DNA of 53,635 bases from CAYZBM01 sp964476705 (GTDB lineage Bacteria > Pseudomonadota > Alphaproteobacteria > Rickettsiales > UBA6187), in contig CAYZBM010000005.1 of assembly GCA_964476705.1 (NCBI GenBank), positions 1 through 53,635 on the forward strand, written 5' to 3'. A program made the translations under genes and the position numbers. Shown here piece after piece: positions 25,006 through 33,714 of the stretch (position 1 is its first letter; every line of letters starts with the position of its first letter). The notes below the pieces were generated by a model that saw only the letters and a list, made by a program, of their open reading frames with translations, searched no databases and was not told the DNA's origin.

Positions 25006-26835
25006 TTAAGCATCTTGGAGTTTTAACCAATTATGTTCAGCAGTTTCAATTTCCATTTTAATTTTAGCATAAGCATCCAATAATTCATTCATTAATTTAT
25101 GAGACTCTAAAGCCTTAGGTAGACTCATTTCATTCTCAATTCGATCTTTTTCTAGATTTAATGCTTCTAATTCTTTTTCCGCTTTTTCTACGGGACCGAT
25201 TTCTTTTTCAGCTTTTTTTTGCTTTAATTTGGCCTCTCGGGCTGATTTTTTAGCATCAGAATTCTCAGTCCGACGTTGTTCGATAACTAAATTACGATAA
25301 GATTCTAAATCATCATTATAAGGGCTGCATTTAGAATCTTTAATTAGCCATAATTGATCAGCTACACATTCTACTAAATGTGGATCATGGCTAACTAAAA
25401 TTACGCAGCCACTATAATTATTTAAAGCCTGAATTAAGGCTTCTCTAGCATCCATATCTAGATGGTTGGTTGGTTCGTCAAGTAACATAATATGAGGAGC
25501 ATCATAACTCATTAGACAAAATAATAGTCTGGCTTTCTCGCCACCTGATAATTCTTCAATCTTAGTATCAGCTTTGCGTTTATCAAAATTAAATTTTCCT
25601 AAAATAGCACGGATTTTAGGTTCTGGAGTTGTAGGCAAGGCATCTTTTAAAAGTTGATAGGCTGTAGATTTTACATCTAATTCTTCAGTTTGATGCTGAG
25701 CAAAATATCCGACACGTAATTTACCTGAACGAGTTACTTCACCTTTTAACGCTTGCAAAGTTCCAGATAATAATTTGATAAAAGTTGATTTACCATTACC
25801 GTTAGCACCAAGTAAGGCAATTCGATCTTCCATATCAATTCTTAAATTTAGGTTTTTAAGAATTGGTTTGCCAACTTCATAACCAATATCTACATTTTCT
25901 AAAGTAATTATTGGCGGTAAAAGTTCTTCAGGTTCAGGGAAGGTGAAGGAAGTGGCTCTGTCTGCAATTAAGGCGTCAACCATATCCATTTTTTCAATTG
26001 ATTTTAAACGACTTTGGGCTTGCCGTGCTTTACTAGCTTTGGCTCTAAACCTATCAACGAAGGCCATCATCTTTTTCTTTTGGGCTTGTTGTTTTTCAAA
26101 AAGAGCCTGATGATTATATAATTTCTGTGCTCTTAATACTTCAAATTGATCATAATTACCAGTATATGGCGTTAGTTTTAATTGATCTAAATGGACAATA
26201 TGAGTCACAGTTTTATTTAAAATATCTCGGTCGTGACTGATGATAATTAGAGTTTTGTTATAACTTGCTAAATAATTTTCTAACCAAATAATTGCTTCAA
26301 AGTCTAAGTGATTTGTAGGCTCATCTAACATTAGTAAATCAGGATCACGGAACAATGCCGCAGCTAAAGCCACCCGCATTCTCCAACCTCCTGAGAAGTC
26401 CGAAATAGGTTTATTTTGTGCTTCTTGATTAAATCCCAGACCTGATAAAATAATTGAGGCTCTGGCTGGGGCGTTATAAGCATCAATTTCATCAAGCCTT
26501 GCATAAATATCGGCAATCATCATTGGATCGGTAATATTTTCAGTTTGTGCAAGTAATTCAGAACGTTCAGTATCTGCCGCCAAAACTACATCCAATAAAG
26601 TTGTATTATCGTCAGGTAAATCCTGACGGACCATTCCTACCTTAACCCCAGGAATTAAAGTCATACTCCCGCTATCTAGTTCTAATTCCCCAGCAATTAG
26701 CTTAAATAAGGTTGATTTACCAGTACCATTTAAACCAATAAGTCCAACTCTTTGGCCAGCAAAAATAGAAAGGGAAGTTTTATCAAGTAAAGTTCTTCCA
26801 GCGATACGAAAAGTAATGTCTTTAAGGACAAGCAT
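25006..26835 (-). CDS. ABC-F family ATPase (YheS/Uup-like)
   Basis: A 609-aa soluble protein with two ABC domains and no membrane segments. Domain 1 has Walker A GLNGTGKST, signature FSGGWRMRVALA and Walker B LLMLDEPTNHLD. A charged helical linker with KKKMMAFVDRFRAKASKARQAQSR joins it to domain 2 (GANGNGKST, LSGGEKARLL, IMLLDEPTNHLD). A C-terminal coiled coil follows, typical of the ribosome- or DNA-binding ABC-F members. ABC-F proteins act on translating ribosomes rather than in transport. It appears to be an ordinary chromosomal gene, complete and with its own start at 26835. Confidence 0.9.
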   Translation of the reverse strand: MLVLKDITFRIAGRTLLDKTSLSIFAGQRVGLIGLNGTGKSTLFKLIAGELELDSGSMTLIPGVKVGMVRQDLPDDNTTLLDVVLAADTERSELLAQTENITDPMMIADIYARLDEIDAYNAPARASIILSGLGFNQEAQNKPISDFSGGWRMRVALAAALFRDPDLLMLDEPTNHLDFEAIIWLENYLASYNKTLIIISHDRDILNKTVTHIVHLDQLKLTPYTGNYDQFEVLRAQKLYNHQALFEKQQAQKKKMMAFVDRFRAKASKARQAQSRLKSIEKMDMVDALIADRATSFTFPEPEELLPPIITLENVDIGYEVGKPILKNLNLRIDMEDRIALLGANGNGKSTFIKLLSGTLQALKGEVTRSGKLRVGYFAQHQTEELDVKSTAYQLLKDALPTTPEPKIRAILGKFNFDKRKADTKIEELSGGEKARLLFCLMSYDAPHIMLLDEPTNHLDMDAREALIQALNNYSGCVILVSHDPHLVECVADQLWLIKDSKCSPYNDDLESYRNLVIEQRRTENSDAKKSAREAKLKQKKAEKEIGPVEKAEKELEALNLEKDRIENEMSLPKALESHKLMNELLDAYAKIKMEIETAEHNWLKLQDA

Positions 26836-27219
26836 AATATTAACTTACAAATTATAGGATAAGGGGAAGGTTAAGATAGTTAAAAAGAGAGGCAATATGC
26901 TCAATTATCAAGGATAAAGCAAGTAATAGTATGGTTAAATGGTGAAAAATTTAATTTTAACGCGTAATTGAGCTATATAAAGTATATTTAATAAAATTGA
27001 AAAATTAATACCAATTATAAAAGATTGTTTATATAGACTTACCAAATAACCCAAATATAAAATATGGTTTATATTTTATTAAATAAGAGGGCTCTTAAAT
27101 TAGTCTAAACAATAAAGGTTTTTGAAGCATTTCCTAGTGATTTAGGCACATTTATTTTCCATAATATAAATTATAAGATCAAATATCTATTGCTAAACTA
27201 ATATTGCAAAGACGTTCTC
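26836..27219. other. Intergenic region without a recognisable gene
   Basis: 384 bases of AT-rich DNA between the ABC-F start and the hipA remnant. I see the probable upstream region of the ABC-F gene near 26840-26900. Nothing else is supportable. Confidence 0.4.
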
Positions 27220-27576
27220 TCACGGACGACTTGAGAAAAATTTTGCTATATTAATTCTTGATTGCTTAGCAACATTTGCAGTTTTAGCAAATTCTGACCA
27301 TTTTAATATTGCAGATTTTACTTCATCTAAAATATCATTTGCTCTTTTTTTATTAATATTAAATTTTTCCGCTAGTTTATTCAAATGTTCGGCAGTAGGA
27401 TTTTTACCCTCACCCATTACAGTAGTGCTATGTTCCCCGCCAGGACCTGACGAGAAAGTTAAATCATAGGCCGGAGCTAGTCTCCAAGTACCATCTGCTT
27501 GCATTAAAAAAGCTATATTCTTGCCGTGATCATCACGATTATGGGCAAATATAGTAAATTAGATTGAATAACTCAT
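27220..27576 (-). pseudogene. hipA remnant (C-terminal part)
   Basis: The minus strand encodes FAHNRDDHGKNIAFLMQADG, then WRLAPAYDLTFSSGPGGEHSTTVMGEGKNPT and a C-terminal helix bundle. This is the end of the HipA kinase fold, including the catalytic NRDDHxKN loop and the APAYDLTF metal-binding segment. HipA proteins are ~400-440 aa toxin kinases; only ~110 residues remain. In the same frame, a GGAGGT ribosome site and ATG at 27576 are followed by just MSYSI and a stop before the HipA part. The N-terminal two thirds and the HipB partner are gone. It is not expected to be active. Confidence 0.85.
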
Positions 27577-27645
27577 TTCTACCTCCATATTTTTTCAATC
27601 TAAAATATGAATTATCTAAATAATATTCAATCTAATTTACTATAT
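27549..27645. repeat. 97-bp segment bounded by 22-bp perfect inverted repeats at the hipA break
   Basis: ATATAGTAAATTAGATTGAATA begins at 27549 (22 bases) and its exact reverse complement occupies 27624-27645. The left arm lies exactly where the HipA reading frame is broken. It could be a tiny mobile element, or a palindromic operator that recombined into the gene. It has no coding capacity of its own beyond the short hipA start relic. Confidence 0.7.
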
Positions 27646-27775
27646 CTAAAAAACAAGAGCCAATCTTTAATTTATGAGTAAAAGTTCTTAATTTTTTATC
27701 CTCTCGACATATTTAGGGTAAAAATGGTAACTTGAGTTACAATTTTGGCGCTAAGCATGTAAATAGAGAGAATTT

Positions 27776-28741
27776 ATGGTTTTTAAAATTGACTGGGAAA
27801 AGAAAGATACCATAGAACATATCTCAACCGATATATTAAATAAAATGGTAAGAATCTGCTTTCCTGATAAAAAACTAGTTTCCTCTTTTATAATTTCTGG
27901 TGGCTGTGCTAATCTTAATATAAAAATTCAGCTTAAAGATGAGCTTTTACCTTATATTTTACGGATTTATCTTCGGGATAAAAATGCGAGTTACAAAGAA
28001 CAAAATATTGCAATATTAATAAAAAAAACTGTACCGATACCTCAAATCTATTTTATTGGAGATTATCAGAATTATCGTTTTTCTATAGCAGAATTTATAC
28101 CAGGTATAACTTTACGAGATTTATTATTAAAAGAAAAAACATCTGATATTACAAGCATAATGTATGAAGTTGGGGAAATACTCGCAAAAATTAATGCCTA
28201 TAAATTTTCTAAAAATGGATTTTTCAAACAAAACCTTAATATCATTGAACAAATATCTCATGATAATTATTTAGAACATGCAAAAAAATGTTTAGAAGAA
28301 CCTCTCATTTTAGAACTATTAGCTAAAGAAAAAATTATAAAAATTCAAAATTATATTAAAAATAATTCTCATTTATTACCTGATGAAACTAAACCTCATT
28401 TGGTTCACGGAGATTTTGATCCAGCAAATATTCTGGTTGATAACATTAAAGGAGAATGGAAAGTAACCGGCATTTTAGATTGGGAATTTGCTTTCTCCGG
28501 ATCAATTCTATGGGATGTAGCCAATATGCTAAGATACAGACATAAAATGCCTGCTGAATTTCAAGAAGGTTTTTTAAGAGCTCTAGAAAAAGAAAATATT
28601 TATTTAGCTAAAGACTTTATAGGGCGAATAGACCTACTTAACCTCATGGCCTTACTTGATTGTTTGGCCAGGACTATTCCTCAAAATAACCCAAATCAAT
28701 GTACTGATATCTGCGAGCTAATAGATAAGATCCTGACCTAG
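27776..28741 (+). CDS. Aminoglycoside phosphotransferase (APH)-family kinase
   Basis: A 321-aa protein kinase-like phosphotransferase. The N-lobe carries a Gly-containing loop (ISGGCANLNIKIQL) and a RIYLRD strand. The catalytic loop is HLVHGDFDPANILVD at ~residues 208-222, and the metal-binding motif is ILDWEFAFSGS at ~230-240. The substrate cannot be predicted; APH-family members phosphorylate sugars, choline, antibiotics and proteins, and resistance should not be assumed. The 3' end overlaps the convergent TfoX-like gene by 4 bases. All key residues are present. Confidence 0.85.
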   Translation: MVFKIDWEKKDTIEHISTDILNKMVRICFPDKKLVSSFIISGGCANLNIKIQLKDELLPYILRIYLRDKNASYKEQNIAILIKKTVPIPQIYFIGDYQNYRFSIAEFIPGITLRDLLLKEKTSDITSIMYEVGEILAKINAYKFSKNGFFKQNLNIIEQISHDNYLEHAKKCLEEPLILELLAKEKIIKIQNYIKNNSHLLPDETKPHLVHGDFDPANILVDNIKGEWKVTGILDWEFAFSGSILWDVANMLRYRHKMPAEFQEGFLRALEKENIYLAKDFIGRIDLLNLMALLDCLARTIPQNNPNQCTDICELIDKILT

Positions 28742-29088
28742 TTAAGTGGCGTTTTCTGCTTTTGTTTATTTTTAGAGATATGGTAAGATTGAGTAGCCCA
28801 AGCACAGAATAATTCATTATCTTCTAAGATATCAGCTGGCACTTGCCAATAAGAAATCATAATATTTTTTTTATTTTTTGCCTCATATGAAAAAGGCTCG
28901 CTAGCTTTATTTTTATAATCAATAATATTAGTATCATCTACTTTAAAATATAAAATATCATCAGCAATAATTCCAAATATTATACCATCCTTATAAATAC
29001 CATATCCGCCAAACATAGCACGTGCGGTCACAGACTGAAGCGGTGATAATAAATCGAGTATATAATTACAATATTCATTTTTAGTCAT
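28738..29088 (-). CDS. TfoX/Sxy N-terminal domain protein
   Basis: A 116-aa stand-alone TfoX N-terminal domain: LLSPLQSVTARAMFGGYGIYKDGIIFGIIADDILYFKVD at ~residues 13-51, then the F-S-Y and ISYWQVPADILED strands. TfoX/Sxy regulates competence in gammaproteobacteria, but the single-domain forms common in other bacteria have no defined role. Convergent with the APH-family gene. Complete length for the short form. Confidence 0.85.
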   Translation of the reverse strand: MTKNEYCNYILDLLSPLQSVTARAMFGGYGIYKDGIIFGIIADDILYFKVDDTNIIDYKNKASEPFSYEAKNKKNIMISYWQVPADILEDNELFCAWATQSYHISKNKQKQKTPLN

Positions 29089-29098
29089 GATTTATAAT

Positions 29099-29246
29099 AT
29101 ATAGCAGTTAAAGCTTGCGCTTACCTAAATTTTTTTGGATCCAGGGCTAATTAACCTGGATATGTAGCATCATAGCAATGATTTATTTAAGTAATTAAAA
29201 CGGAAAATCAATAGTAAATCAGCGATTTACTATTGATATACTATAT
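29099..29246 (+). repeat. ~150-bp palindromic interspersed repeat, complete copy 2
   Basis: It begins ATATAGCAGTTAAAGCTTGC and ends TATTGATATACTATAT. It has the hairpin ATCCAGGG...ACCTGGAT and the family core GGATATGTAGCATCATAG, plus a second hairpin (AATAGTAAATC facing GATTTACTATT). It is more than 80% similar by eye to the copy at 33715-33866 and shares the core and ends with that at 2644-2796. It sits immediately upstream of the TfoX-like gene. Confidence 0.85.
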
Positions 29247-29555
29247 TTATTGACCTTATGACTATAATAAAAAATAAGGTTGAGTATTGATAAAAAAAGC
29301 TCGCATAGGTTGTAACAAATTACGTGAGATATATTCTTCGTCCTTTTTACTAGTACTATTTTTATTAAAAACATCCTTATTTTACAAACTTAAAGTAGTA
29401 TTTAAGCTGCAAAACTGAGGTAATTTACCCGTATAGGTACTCATCCGAGGTAAAATTATATTTTTGCTAAAAAATGTAATTTTATTATAAATTGTAAAAT
29501 TATTGGTGCAAATATTGCATAAATGATAGCCTATTAAATACTGCTAATTAGATTC
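29247..29555. other. Intergenic region without a recognisable gene
   Basis: 309 bases of AT-rich DNA between the repeat and the hydrolase gene. A weak inverted repeat (GACCTTAT...ATAAGGTT, 29252-29281) follows the repeat. No open frame of useful length is seen. Confidence 0.4.
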
Positions 29556-30365
29556 TTAAAAACATTCTGCTTTTATTTTTAATAATTCTGGCCATTGTTC
29601 CACCCAACCTTTTGCATGAGTTGCATTAGTAATTTTAAAAAATTTAGTACAGGAATTACTTAATTGCTGGGCTTTATAGGCTATAAATATTTTATCATTA
29701 ATTATAACATCTTTGCTACCAACAAAATGTATTTGCGGCAAGCTGGAAATTTCTCTTATAGAGGATGAGGGAGTAAGAGATTCATATAAGGGAGTTAAAT
29801 TATGCTGTTTAGTAAAAGCATTATGATCAAGATTACCGGCAATAGTACGTAGTGAAATTATATTAGAATTTTTAGCGCTCAAAAAAATCGCAATTTCAGC
29901 GCCGCCAGAATAACCGATTAATTCCAATTTCTTGGCCTCAAATTTTTTTATAACATAATCCATTGAATTAATTACATCCTCATTAAACCGTGCCGTGGTC
30001 CAATATTTTTCTGCACAATTTTTATCAACTGTATATTGGCAAGGCCTAGCTAGATAAATGATATTAGGATAATTATCGCTTTTAATTAACTGAATTAAGG
30101 TATTATGTCGGGGGGTAGGATCTAATGAAGGGGTATGTTTATCCAAATAAGCATTACCATCACCTTCAATATAAATTCTTATAGGTAACTTAAGGTTTTC
30201 AACTTTTTGTAAAGTAAAAAGCTTAAATTGACCACTATTATATTCTAAGGCTTTAAATCCTTGATTTTTAAGCTCATTAGTTACATTTTCTTTAAGTGCA
30301 AAAGAATTATAAGCACAAGAAAATAGCAATAAAAATATAAAGCTAAAATATTTCAAAATTATCAC
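29556..30365 (-). CDS. Secreted alpha/beta hydrolase-like protein
   Basis: A 269-aa exported protein with an N-terminal signal sequence (LKYFSFIFLLLFSCAYNSFA; a Cys within it could be a lipidation site). The alpha/beta hydrolase features are LPIRIYIEGDGNAYLDKHTPS (oxyanion region), NIIYLARPCQY, the nucleophile elbow GYSGGA at ~residue 152-157, an acid in FVGSKDVIIND, and a final histidine in THAKGW. The substrate is unknown; this type is seen as a periplasmic lipase/esterase-like protein in intracellular bacteria. No operon partner is adjacent. Confidence 0.75.
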   Translation of the reverse strand: MIILKYFSFIFLLLFSCAYNSFALKENVTNELKNQGFKALEYNSGQFKLFTLQKVENLKLPIRIYIEGDGNAYLDKHTPSLDPTPRHNTLIQLIKSDNYPNIIYLARPCQYTVDKNCAEKYWTTARFNEDVINSMDYVIKKFEAKKLELIGYSGGAEIAIFLSAKNSNIISLRTIAGNLDHNAFTKQHNLTPLYESLTPSSSIREISSLPQIHFVGSKDVIINDKIFIAYKAQQLSNSCTKFFKITNATHAKGWVEQWPELLKIKAECF

Positions 30366-30718
30366 CCCTTAGATAAAAAATTGTGGCAATCTTCCCTATA
30401 CTAGCAGGCTAATTGTCAGCATAACATCACCATAATTTACACGACTAAAAGTGTTATTATTAGCCTAGAGTTTGCGGAATTATAATGGAAATACCCTCTA
30501 TTGCTAAATTAGCTCTAAAATCTAACATTAAGTGTTATTATTTACAACAACAAGACCTTGTAATTATGTCAATTTATATTATAAGCTAACCTGCAAAATG
30601 CTTATCTGTGCACAATAATTAATAATTTCTTAATAATTGATATTGCTGTATATACTATATTTATGGTATAATTAACCTCTTGTTAATAAATTGCCAATTT
30701 AAAATAAGAGGTAATAAT
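30366..30718. other. Intergenic region
   Basis: 353 bases between the divergent hydrolase and small secreted protein genes. It has a 34-codon frame at 30485-30589 without other support. A TATACTATATTTATGGTATAAT stretch around 30650-30671 supplies a likely -10 (TATAAT) for the small secreted protein. No RNA gene is recognised. Confidence 0.4.
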
Positions 30719-30973
30719 TTGCAAAAGATCTTAATTTTAGTTCTAATAATTTTTTTGGTGCAACCAGCTTTAGCGGATAGTAAAACCTTGAGCCTGGTTA
30801 GCGAAAAAACTTGGCGCCAAGATAGTTTAAACTGTGCCGAAGAAGTTGAAATCAATCTAGATAGCAAGCAGAAATTAGCCAACGAAAAAAGGATGGAGCC
30901 TCTATTTTATAATTGTATGCTCCAAAAAGGTTATAATTTTGCAGTTCAAGATAAAGAAATAAGCAGCAATTAA
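30719..30973 (+). CDS. Small secreted protein, unknown function (84 aa)
   Basis: A short exported protein with a clear signal peptide (QKILILVLIIFLVQPALA, cleavage near ALA-DS). The mature part of ~65 residues contains two cysteines (LNCAEEVE and YNCMLQKGYNF) that could form a disulfide. The TTG at 30719 is chosen because AAGAGG lies 7 bases before it and it puts the signal peptide at the N-terminus; an upstream TTG at 30680 adds 13 residues before it. I do not recognise a family. Confidence 0.55.
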   Translation: MQKILILVLIIFLVQPALADSKTLSLVSEKTWRQDSLNCAEEVEINLDSKQKLANEKRMEPLFYNCMLQKGYNFAVQDKEISSN

Positions 30974-30992
30974 TCAATGTGGCAACTTATTT

Positions 30993-31394
30993 TTACGAAT
31001 GATATTTTGCTTTTAAAGTTTGGTAGGTTTGTTCGAATATAGGTAGATATAATTTTATATTCTTTAAAATATTTCTCGCAAGATCTTCATCATATGTATG
31101 CGAGGTATTGTTACGATCATCAAGCATAGAAAGTCATATTTTTTCATCATTAATCAACTTATATTGATATGCTTTATTCATTACATCTCTGGGAGTTGAA
31201 CTCTCAATCTTTTCATAAGCCAGAGCTTTTTTAAGAATTTTCCAATAGAATTCTATAACAAATTCAAAACGTTTTATTGCCGCATCCCGCATAAAATCAA
31301 CTTTATCAATGTCTGGATGTTCAATAACTTCTTTTAACCTAGATATAGATTTTCCTAAGCTATTAAAAGAATCGCCAAAAAATATTTTTTCCAT
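30993..31394 (-). pseudogene. HEPN-domain toxin (HI0074-like), nonsense mutated
   Basis: The intact part reads FNSLGKSISRLKEVIEHPDIDKVDFMRDAAIKRFEFVIEFYWKILKKAL, the nucleotidyltransferase-substrate-binding HEPN fold. Translation stops at a TGA at 31134-31136. The same frame continues LSMLDDRNNTSHTYDED and on to a TAA at 30993, restoring a normal ~133-aa length. The stop falls where a Trp is usual (TGG to TGA), just before the RNNTSH motif that is the HEPN RNase active site (R-x4-H). As written the protein would lack the catalytic motif. A recoded or suppressed stop would restore it. Confidence 0.85.
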
Positions 31395-31401
31395 ATAATC
31401 T

Positions 31402-31692
31402 CTATCTTTTGTAGATTATTTTTTTGTATCTTAGGATATTATCTCTAAATTTATCACCTAATTTTAATAAATCAAATCTTACATAATCAATTTTTAATAA
31501 AGTATCAGCATTTTCTAATATATTTGATACTTGTAGCCAATCACTATTTGTTGCCTTTGGACAAATAATAGCAATATCTATATCTGAACGCTCATCATTA
31601 GTATCCCTGGCCCTTGAGCCAAATAACCATATTTCCTCAATAAAAGGTAATTTAGCTAATGATTCTAAAAATTTGTAGTTTTTTATTCCCAT
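31402..31692 (-). CDS. MNT-type nucleotidyltransferase antitoxin
   Basis: A 96-aa minimal nucleotidyltransferase with the catalytic motif LFGSRARDTNDERSDIDIAII (GSR...DxD) at ~residues 24-44, then IDYVRFDLL. In MNT-HEPN modules this protein neutralises the HEPN RNase, in studied cases by adding AMP to it. It precedes the HEPN gene by 7 bases in one operon. All catalytic residues are intact even though the partner toxin is broken. Confidence 0.85.
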   Translation of the reverse strand: MGIKNYKFLESLAKLPFIEEIWLFGSRARDTNDERSDIDIAIICPKATNSDWLQVSNILENADTLLKIDYVRFDLLKLGDKFRDNILRYKKIIYKR

Positions 31693-31769
31693 AGAGTAAA
31701 CTTAAGGCCTAATTATATTTATATATGACGTAAATTATGCATAATAATTTATTATAAAACAAGCTTAAT

Positions 31770-32153
31770 TCAACGAATGAGAGATATTTTTATTCCTAAA
31801 TCTATTTGCGCCCAAGCTTTATCTGCAGTTAGGACCGGAAGTTTTTTTATAGATGCAAGAGCAAGGCAAGCCCGATCTCCTAAAGAAAGTCCAAGAAATT
31901 TGGTTTTATTACGCAACTTACCAGCTAAGAATGCTTGTTCTTCATCATAAGGAATTATATTAATTGCTAAATCTCTTAGTAATTCCTGCGCCGTACTATT
32001 AAACTCTTTACGATCCTCAATGTAACTTACAACTTCAGTTATGTTAACCGCCGACATAACACTATTACACAAATTATCTTCAACTAAATTAGCACCTTTT
32101 TCATTCATAAATAGTGCAATTAATGCTGAAGAATCCAAAATTATTTCGGTCAT
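31770..32153 (-). CDS. vapC: PIN-domain RNase toxin, VapC family
   Basis: A 127-aa PIN domain. The acidic active-site residues are present: D in IILDSSALIALF, E in NITEVV, D in LSLGDRACLALA and D in LTADKAW. Such toxins cut tRNA or rRNA. The ATG overlaps the vapB stop by 4 bases. Unlike the other toxin modules here it appears intact. Confidence 0.9.
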   Translation of the reverse strand: MTEIILDSSALIALFMNEKGANLVEDNLCNSVMSAVNITEVVSYIEDRKEFNSTAQELLRDLAINIIPYDEEQAFLAGKLRNKTKFLGLSLGDRACLALASIKKLPVLTADKAWAQIDLGIKISLIR

Positions 32154-32392
32154 TCACCAGAATCCTTTTTACGAAAAGCTATAAAATCATCAGTTATATT
32201 CTCACCTTTAATATTCTCTTTTAAGAAAGCACGAATATTTCTAAGGGCTTGTTTTTGCGTAAATAAACGAAGCTCTCCGTCTTTCAATGAACAGCAAAGA
32301 CTGTCTCCTACAACTACCCCCAATTGCTTACGGTAAATCGCGGGAATAACTAATCTGCCACCCTCCCCTACTTTAATACGAAATTCTTTCAT
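32150..32392 (-). CDS. vapB: AbrB-type antitoxin, VapB family
   Basis: An ~80-aa AbrB/SpoVT swapped-hairpin DNA-binding protein: FRIKVGEGGRLVIPAIYRKQLGVVVGD, then LRLFTQKQAL. The C-terminal helix-and-tail would bind and block VapC. The ATG at 32392 is preferred; a TTG at 32401 adds three residues. It likely represses its own promoter. Confidence 0.85.
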   Translation of the reverse strand: MKEFRIKVGEGGRLVIPAIYRKQLGVVVGDSLCCSLKDGELRLFTQKQALRNIRAFLKENIKGENITDDFIAFRKKDSGE

Positions 32393-32497
32393 ATGCCACA
32401 ACCTTACATATTTTGCCTATTATCAGTGATAGTACCATAATTTACAATATATGTCAATATACCAGTCAAGGACCATTATATTAATTAAATAAAATAT

Positions 32498-32540
32498 TTG
32501 ACAGATCGGTTGAGAATGATTATTAGAATCATTATTGATT
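32498..32540 (+). promoter_or_regulatory. Promoter overlapped by a Fur-box-like palindrome
   Basis: TTGACA at 32498-32503 is followed after 17 bases by TATTAG at 32521-32526. The inverted repeat AATGATT (32515-32521) with AATCATT (32527-32533), within TGAGAATGATTATTAGAATC, covers the -10 region and closely matches the Fur consensus GATAATGATAATCATTATC. Repression by iron-loaded Fur would switch off the two genes downstream. Confidence 0.75.
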
Positions 32541-32581
32541 GTATTTTTAATTAAAATTTTAGCCATAAGGAAAATAAGCTA

Positions 32582-32917
32582 ATGAACAGATTTTTAGTTT
32601 TTATAATATTTTTAATTTTAAGCCCGCTTACTAATTTAGCATATGCAGAAGCAAATGAAGATTATGTAATCACTCTTAAGGATCAGAAATTTTCACCAGC
32701 CGAGCTAATTATTCCTGCTAATAAAAAAGTTAAAGTTACTGTTAAAAACTTAAATAAAGCTGCAGCAGAATTTGAAAGTCATGCTTTAAATCGAGAGAAA
32801 ATAATTGCTGCAAATGGTACCGCTTATATTTTTATTGGGCCATTAAAACCAGGTAAGTATGAATATTTTGATGAGTTTCATAGTGATTTAAGTCGTGGCA
32901 CTATAGTTGTAAAATAA
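32582..32917 (+). CDS. Periplasmic cupredoxin-like protein
   Basis: A 111-aa exported protein: signal peptide (NRFLVFIIFLILSPLTNLAYA), then a cupredoxin-like beta sandwich. The strands KDQKFSPAELIIPANKKVKVTVKNLNKAAAEFESHAL and PLKPGKYEYFDEFHSDLSRGTIVV resemble the EfeO-N/P19-associated cupredoxin-1 domain. Such proteins support ferrous iron import. Type-1 copper ligands are incomplete: His is present in ESHAL and EFHSD but no Cys. The Fur-like box upstream and the outer-membrane protein gene 24 bases downstream support a metal-uptake operon. Confidence 0.75.
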   Translation: MNRFLVFIIFLILSPLTNLAYAEANEDYVITLKDQKFSPAELIIPANKKVKVTVKNLNKAAAEFESHALNREKIIAANGTAYIFIGPLKPGKYEYFDEFHSDLSRGTIVVK

Positions 32918-32941
32918 TTAAAAAATCAGAAGGTTTAAACC

Positions 32942-33697
32942 ATGGAAGAATTTAATAAAATTAAAAAAATATCAGCAGTAATTATTGCTATATCTGCGAT
33001 GACTTTAACTACTAATAATGCTTTCGCAATAGGTAAAGTATATTCACCAAATGTTGTTAAAGGTGAATTGGAAATGGAATATTTAGGGAGCACCACTTTT
33101 GATAATAATAGAGAGAAAAATGCTCTACAAGAACATGAAGCAGAATTTGAATATGGCTTAACTGATAGTGTTAAATTAAAGATTAGTGGCGAATTTACAA
33201 AAAAGCCAGGCGAAAGCGTTAAATCTGAAGAGTTCAGCCTAGGAGGAATTTATCAATTATTTGAGCAAGGTGAAAACTGGTTAGATTCGGGGATATTATT
33301 AAGTTATAATCGCGCTGCCCATACTAGTGTTGATCCAGATTCTATAGAAGCGAGATTATTACTTGAAAAACAAAGCGGCGAATTTTTGCATAGAGCAAAT
33401 ATTGGCATTGAAGAAGAAATAGGCGCTCATAGATCAGGAGGACCTAAACGCAAATTCTTATGGAGTAGCAGATATAGATATAGTAAATATTTTGAGCCAG
33501 GTTTTGAAGTTCAAAGCAATTTTGGTAAAGCAAATGAAACCAATCATTTTAATCAGCAAGAACATTATATCGGCCCTGCTATATACGGAGAAATAGACAA
33601 AAATATAAAATATGAAGCTGCTTACTATAAAGGAATTAGTGATGCATCTGCCAATGGCGCCGCAAGAATATTACTTGAATATGAGATATATTTTTAA
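32942..33697 (+). CDS. Outer-membrane beta-barrel-like protein of the iron operon
   Basis: A 251-aa exported protein: signal sequence ending NAFA, then alternating strands throughout (KGELEMEYLGS, EAEFEYGLTDSVKLKISGEF, RYRYSKYFEPGFEVQSNFG) and a terminal aromatic strand ILLEYEIYF. A C-terminal Phe is the signature of outer-membrane barrels. An AGAAGG ribosome site precedes the ATG. Following the cupredoxin gene, it is likely co-regulated by iron. An FTR1-type permease, often part of such operons, is not present; the repeat at 33715 begins 18 bases after the stop. Confidence 0.6.
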   Translation: MEEFNKIKKISAVIIAISAMTLTTNNAFAIGKVYSPNVVKGELEMEYLGSTTFDNNREKNALQEHEAEFEYGLTDSVKLKISGEFTKKPGESVKSEEFSLGGIYQLFEQGENWLDSGILLSYNRAAHTSVDPDSIEARLLLEKQSGEFLHRANIGIEEEIGAHRSGGPKRKFLWSSRYRYSKYFEPGFEVQSNFGKANETNHFNQQEHYIGPAIYGEIDKNIKYEAAYYKGISDASANGAARILLEYEIYF

Positions 33698-33714
33698 TTT
33701 AGGTTATTTAGCTT

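Noticed and set aside
30485..30589. 34-codon plus-strand frame (MEIPSIAKLAL...)
   Set aside because: It is short, lacks a Shine-Dalgarno sequence, and chance frames of this length are common in AT-rich DNA.
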